This document shows, in pieces, positions 61,695-64,000 of a DNA stretch of 64,000 nucleotides. Where the stretch lies: the NCBI RefSeq assembly GCF_034932365.1, contig NZ_JAYGHR010000003.1:167086-231085 (forward strand), read 5' to 3'. A program made the translations under genes and the position numbers. Numbering within the stretch: position 1 is the first letter of the stretch; every line of letters starts with the position of its first letter. This DNA comes from Capilliphycus robustus. Lineage in GTDB: Bacteria > Cyanobacteriota > Cyanobacteriia > Cyanobacteriales > Microcoleaceae. Below the pieces are notes generated by a model that saw only the letters and a program-made list of their open reading frames with translations, had not been told where the DNA came from and ran no database searches.

Positions 61695-62182
61695 CTTGGG
61701 TTCGGTTTACTTTTTGTGACCGAACCCGTTGATTTTGTGGGCATTGCAAAGTAAAACCAGCCAGTTTTAGGCACAGCAACTCCGCACACTCTCCGATACG
61801 TGTCGTCAAGCCCCAGATAAACTTGATTTAGAGAGCTTCCGCCTGCATGACCCCCCGACCTCTATCACACAAGCAAACAGTCGTAAGGTGCCATATCAAA
61901 ACCTTTTGTGGTTTCCTTCCGGGTACCTGTCGCCCCACCAAGCTTCGCGTGGAATCTAGGGTTGTAGGGGTCAGTTTCTGCCTTAGTCTGCGACTGCCTT
62001 TCTCTAGGTATATTCTCTGTGTTGTTGAGCCTAAAATTGGCTGGTTAAGGAAATACAATATCAAAAGCTATTGCCTTAAGTCAACAAACAACGCAACTAA
62101 TTTAAAGCATTCTCATCAAATTCACACGGGAGTTAAGCAGTTGTTGCCTGAAAACAACTTCTCTTTGAACTCTGTTCGGCAA
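61695..62182. other. Non-coding part of the integrative element, no gene recognised
   Basis: Overlapping open frames on both strands (plus 61847-62266, minus 61828-62064) have rare-residue-rich text and no motif, so I do not call them. A GC-rich stretch at about 61920-61975 (GCCCCACCAAGC... GGTTGTAGGGG) might be structured RNA. With the iteron-like repeats to its left this region could hold the origin or operon promoter. No tRNA, rRNA or intron signature was recognised. Confidence 0.35.
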
Positions 62183-62438
62183 GCTTGTCACGACACTATC
62201 ACGCACATTACTAAGCCTGATCAGGTTTCGTCACAAGTTACATACCTATTACGAGTATTGGTTTAACCTGCTGTTGGAGTTCAAGAAAAGTTTCTATACA
62301 ACTGATCATCACAGGCTTGTCACGACACTATCACGCACATTACCAATCCTGATCAGGTTTCGTCACAAGTTACATACCTATTACGAGCATTAATCTAACT
62401 TGCTGCTGGAGTTCAAGAAAAGCTTCTGCATAACTGGG
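62183..62438. repeat. 132-bp tandem duplication containing CCTGATCAGG palindromes
   Basis: Copy 1 starts at 62183 and copy 2 at 62315, both with GCTTGTCACGACACTATCACG. They stay similar for about 124-132 bp with scattered changes. Each contains the 10-bp palindrome CCTGATCAGG followed by TTTCGTCACAAGTTACATACC. Copy 2 runs into the 3' end of the gene at 62390-62632; copy 1 carries a diverged duplicate of that coding end (LFLNSNSRLN-like on the minus strand). So the 3' end of the gene and its downstream DNA were duplicated together. Confidence 0.85.
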
Positions 62439-62632
62439 GATTCAACCGAGCTGACATCACCCTTCAGTTCAGCTTCAAGATAAAACCTCTGATATTGGCT
62501 TTCTCCCCTGTTGCTGTAATTGTCAGAGACTTCTAACAATTGGATGACGTTAGCACGGGCTAGGAGGTCAAAGAAGGCTTTCCAGTTCTCAATCTCTTGT
62601 GCAGTTGCAGTCAGTCGGATTTTGGCGGTCAT
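62390..62632 (-). CDS. Small DUF3970-like protein
   Basis: An 80-residue protein that starts MTAKIRLTATAQEIENW and has VIQLLEVSDNYSNRGESQY followed by FYLEAEL. This is the ordering of small DUF3970-type proteins found in phages, plasmids and their hosts (from memory). Function unknown. ATG 62630-62632 has AGGAG eight bases upstream; longer forms reading to 62773 lack that support. It overlaps the end of the upstream gene by 44 bp. Its 3' end is duplicated in the 132-bp repeat. Confidence 0.65.
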   Translation of the reverse strand: MTAKIRLTATAQEIENWKAFFDLLARANVIQLLEVSDNYSNRGESQYQRFYLEAELKGDVSSVESPVMQKLFLNSSSKLD

Positions 62633-62924
62633 GGTATCTCCTAGAGCGGGGTAGATTGTTTGCGATCGGGTTGAGCTTGAGCAGTTCTTCATGTGAGTAG
62701 CAGTTTCCCCAAATTTCCCCGTCAAAACAGAGCCAATACTGGAGAGAAGTTTCACCGTCCTCTTCAACGCCAATCACATAGGACTCAATTTCACCTACAA
62801 CAATTTGACCAAAGCGTTCAAATAAAACTTCTTGACCAATAGAAAAGACTGGGTAGCCTAAAGCATCTGCAATATTATTTTCTACCCAGTCCCAAAACTG
62901 TTGTTGGGGATTAGAACATTCCAT
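62589..62924 (-). CDS. Hypothetical protein of the integrative element
   Basis: A 111-residue acidic protein (PQQQFWDWVENNIADALGYPV, then GQEVLFERFGQIVVGEIESYV and LQYWLCFDGEIWGN, as separate parts). The GQEVLF..FG.IVVGEI text suggests a small beta-barrel (SH3/KOW-like) fold, but no family is recognised. ATG 62924 overlaps the upstream gene's end by 14 bases, and the protein's tail overlaps the next gene. Expressed in the minus-strand operon. Confidence 0.6.
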   Translation of the reverse strand: MECSNPQQQFWDWVENNIADALGYPVFSIGQEVLFERFGQIVVGEIESYVIGVEEDGETSLQYWLCFDGEIWGNCYSHEELLKLNPIANNLPRSRRYHDRQNPTDCNCTRD

Positions 62925-63351
62925 CAACTTGCTCAGGTTCTAACTGATTGTTTTTCAACCGTTCGTAAGAATCAATAACCTTCTCTATCTCGGAGAGATT
63001 GGGGTCATGTTTAAATAAGCGAAACTTCTCTAGCAACTGAGTAGCCCGGTTGATTTCATCCTCAGTTTGGCTCAGGTCATAAAGCAAGCTGTCAAGCTCT
63101 TTCTTCTTGCTCCTGTACTCCCGTTGAACGTCCCGAATTTGTTTAACTAATTCTTGGGTGTGTTCATCAGTAGCTAGCTTCCGCATAATTGAAGTATCAC
63201 CACCCATAAGCTGGACAACTTCTTGCTTGAGTTTGGCAAGGGACTGTTTGTAATCTTCCCAGTCCTCTAGTTCAACTCTTAAAGCCATTCGGGCTGATTC
63301 ATAATTCCCTAAGTTGGTTGTCAGTCCAAATTCAATCTCTTTAACTTTCAT
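62911..63351 (-). CDS. Coiled-coil hypothetical protein
   Basis: The 146-residue protein opens with VKEIEFGLTTNLGNYESARM, a short beta-rich motif seen in many phage/plasmid-borne small proteins. A long coiled coil follows (about 30-125, rich in Lys/Glu/Leu). It overlaps the next gene by 14 bases. Function unknown; the opening motif suggests a nucleic-acid or replication accessory role (inference). Confidence 0.65.
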   Translation of the reverse strand: MKVKEIEFGLTTNLGNYESARMALRVELEDWEDYKQSLAKLKQEVVQLMGGDTSIMRKLATDEHTQELVKQIRDVQREYRSKKKELDSLLYDLSQTEDEINRATQLLEKFRLFKHDPNLSEIEKVIDSYERLKNNQLEPEQVDGMF

Positions 63352-63361
63352 TGTTTAACCT

Positions 63362-63565
63362 CTAATGATCTCTCAAATCCTGAATTGACCAACTGTGTGA
63401 AATGTAATAATAAAAGCCTTTCTTGAAGTTAGCTAGGTCTATGTCATCATACTTTGGATTGTGAAGACAACGCCAGCAAACAAAGGCATGGCGAAAGTAT
63501 TTTGAACCGCAGATTAAGTTGTCAAGAATGATGTTTGGATGATAGCAAAATCTTAGTACTCTCAT
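63362..63565 (-). CDS. Small hypothetical protein
   Basis: A 67-residue protein with an aromatic- and Cys-containing middle (CYHPNIILDNLICGSKYF, HAFVCWRCLHNP). The CWRC-type spacing hints at a metal site, without family support. It overlaps the preceding gene by four bases (ATGA), which argues that it is translated. Function unknown. Confidence 0.5.
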   Translation of the reverse strand: MRVLRFCYHPNIILDNLICGSKYFRHAFVCWRCLHNPKYDDIDLANFKKGFYYYISHSWSIQDLRDH

Positions 63566-63783
63566 TCAATCTCCAGATAGTCAGTATGGTTTTTCTTTAG
63601 TTGTTCAGTAATCTGATGAAATTCTCTTTTAGTAATAGGGTAATGCCCACCTTTGCTAATTTCAACCAAGTAAGTTTTATCCCCATCTATCTTTTCTGAA
63701 TATCCAAAATTAGGAACTATACAGGATATAGCATCCATGTTAAGGATAAACTCTCTGCCATCACAATCAACGTAGACAAACAT
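63562..63783 (-). CDS. Small hypothetical protein
   Basis: A 73-residue protein (MFVYVDCDGREFILNMDAIS, KTYLVEISKGGHYPITKREF, TEQLKKNHTDYLEIE). No family recognised; the start resembles small phage-type beta proteins. It overlaps the next gene by ATGA. Directly upstream is a truncated copy of its own 3' end (63784-63839), evidence of a past tandem duplication. Confidence 0.55.
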   Translation of the reverse strand: MFVYVDCDGREFILNMDAISCIVPNFGYSEKIDGDKTYLVEISKGGHYPITKREFHQITEQLKKNHTDYLEIE

Positions 63784-63841
63784 TATTCAACCTCCAAATA
63801 GTCGGCGTGTTCTTTCTTGAGTTGCTCAGTAATCTGATGTA
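63784..63841 (-). pseudogene. Truncated duplicate of the 3' end of the 63562-63783 gene
   Basis: The minus strand encodes HQITEQLKKEHADYLEVE and a TAA (63784-63786). This is nearly the same as the last 18 residues of the neighbouring gene (HQITEQLKKNHTDYLEIE). Similarity stops abruptly at 63839, where unrelated sequence begins. It is therefore the end of a second gene copy cut by an insertion or deletion at about 63840, and it marks the last recognisable part of the element. Confidence 0.75.
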
Positions 63842-63873
63842 TAAGCAAGGGGTCAAGCGACCCCCCTATGAAC

Positions 63874-63890
63874 CAGGGCCGTTTCATTCT
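63874..63890 (+). repeat. Copy of the MITE left end
   Basis: CAGGGCCGTTTCATTCT matches the left end of the MITE-like unit at 4706 (CAGGGCTGTTTCATTCT) at 16 of 17 positions. A HIP1 octamer (GCGATCGC) follows at about 63900. It may be the start of another insertion that interrupted the integrative element; its other end is not in the window. Confidence 0.45.
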
Positions 63891-64000
63891 AAAATTTTGC
63901 GATCGCTAAACCTTTGATGGGGGGCAAGTTTTAGGCTCTATTTAAACAGAAAATATCAAAACTGTTGAAATAATCCTCCTTTTCTTTACAGAGAAAGGCT

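Larger units (their letters stand above)
57240..63841. mobile_element. Integrative element (left end in the FAD gene; right end not located)
   Basis: All genes from 57334 to 63841 read on the minus strand: tyrosine recombinase at the extreme left, Toprim/SF3-helicase replication protein, then small phage/plasmid-like ORFs. The junction lies near 57240, inside the FAD-protein coding sequence. Two GGTGAAC direct repeats (57312 and 57324) lie between the junction and the recombinase and could be recombinase-binding sites. No HIP1 octamer was seen in this 6.6 kb, against at least twenty elsewhere. No capsid or packaging gene is visible, so it is more like a phage satellite or integrated plasmid. 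The right boundary may lie beyond 64 kb; 63841 is only where recognisable element sequence stops. Confidence 0.75.

Noticed and set aside
61828..62266. Overlapping frames on both strands in the element (139 codons plus, 78 codons minus)
   Set aside because: No motif or credible start, and the plus-strand frame reads into the 132-bp repeat; kept as non-coding.
57334..63841. Complete prophage
   Set aside because: No capsid, portal, terminase, tail or lysis genes in the part seen; only recombination, replication and small accessory genes.
1..64000. tRNA genes
   Set aside because: I looked for T-arm GGTTCRANTCC with matching acceptor stems in the spacers and found none; a covariance search would be decisive.

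Overview
The window comes from a cyanobacterium. It carries kaiA-kaiB-kaiC in canonical order, a urtABCDE urea transporter behind an NtcA-type promoter, several cyanobacterial conserved hypotheticals, heptamer repeats of the CTGATAA type, and many HIP1 octamers (GCGATCGC; at least twenty by eye). The many TPR-fusion glycan genes, the CHAT/STAND/WD40 protein and the dispersed palindromic repeats would fit a filamentous, non-heterocystous (Oscillatoriales-like) organism. That placement is inference.

Layout. 1-4.5 kb: 3' part of a CHAT-protease/STAND/WD40 protein. 4.5-5.0 kb: repeat-rich spacer holding a MITE-like unit. 5.0-14.1 kb: ordinary chromosome (folD, OB-fold lipoprotein, Nudix, DUF2996, msrB, 2Fe-2S ferredoxin, a TolC-like protein with a repetitive N-terminal extension, a PDZ/radical-SAM/DUF512 protein, uppP). 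14.2-17.4 kb: kaiCBA on the minus strand, followed by a decayed IS200/IS605 end. 18.1-24.5 kb: the translation/transcription cluster rimP-nusA-rnpM-infB plus a membrane protein. 24.7-46.2 kb: an extracellular glycan region. It holds GT2 and GT4 glycosyltransferases and a run of five TPR-fused enzymes on one strand: GT61, sulfotransferase, methyltransferase, GT61, sulfotransferase. It also contains GDP-mannose 4,6-dehydratase and an O-antigen-ligase-like polymerase/ligase. 46.2-47.3 kb: class II aldolase-like gene and a solitary 5S rRNA gene with its terminator. 47.4-53.1 kb: NtcA promoter and urtABCDE.

53.3-57.3 kb: a zinc-homeostasis block of FolE, a COG0523 GTPase with CxCC and a His-rich stretch, a metallophosphoesterase-like protein, a second compact P-loop protein, and a divergent FAD/NAD(P)-binding protein. 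Perfect or near-perfect Zur-like palindromes lie in front of the transcription starts. The last gene lacks its C-terminal half. Immediately beside its broken end begins an integrative element (about 57.24 to at least 63.84 kb): tyrosine recombinase, Toprim/SF3-helicase replication protein, and small phage/plasmid-like ORFs, all on the minus strand. No HIP1 sites were seen in it.

The strongest leads are: (1) the integrative element that interrupts a Zur-linked gene, laid out like the programmed-excision elements of heterocystous cyanobacteria; (2) the TPR-scaffolded sulfo/methyl/glycosyl-transferase array and an unnamed ~80-residue module repeated in its GT2 proteins; (3) the Zur/COG0523/FolE block. 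No CRISPR array or tRNA was recognised. The right edge of the integrative element was not located.
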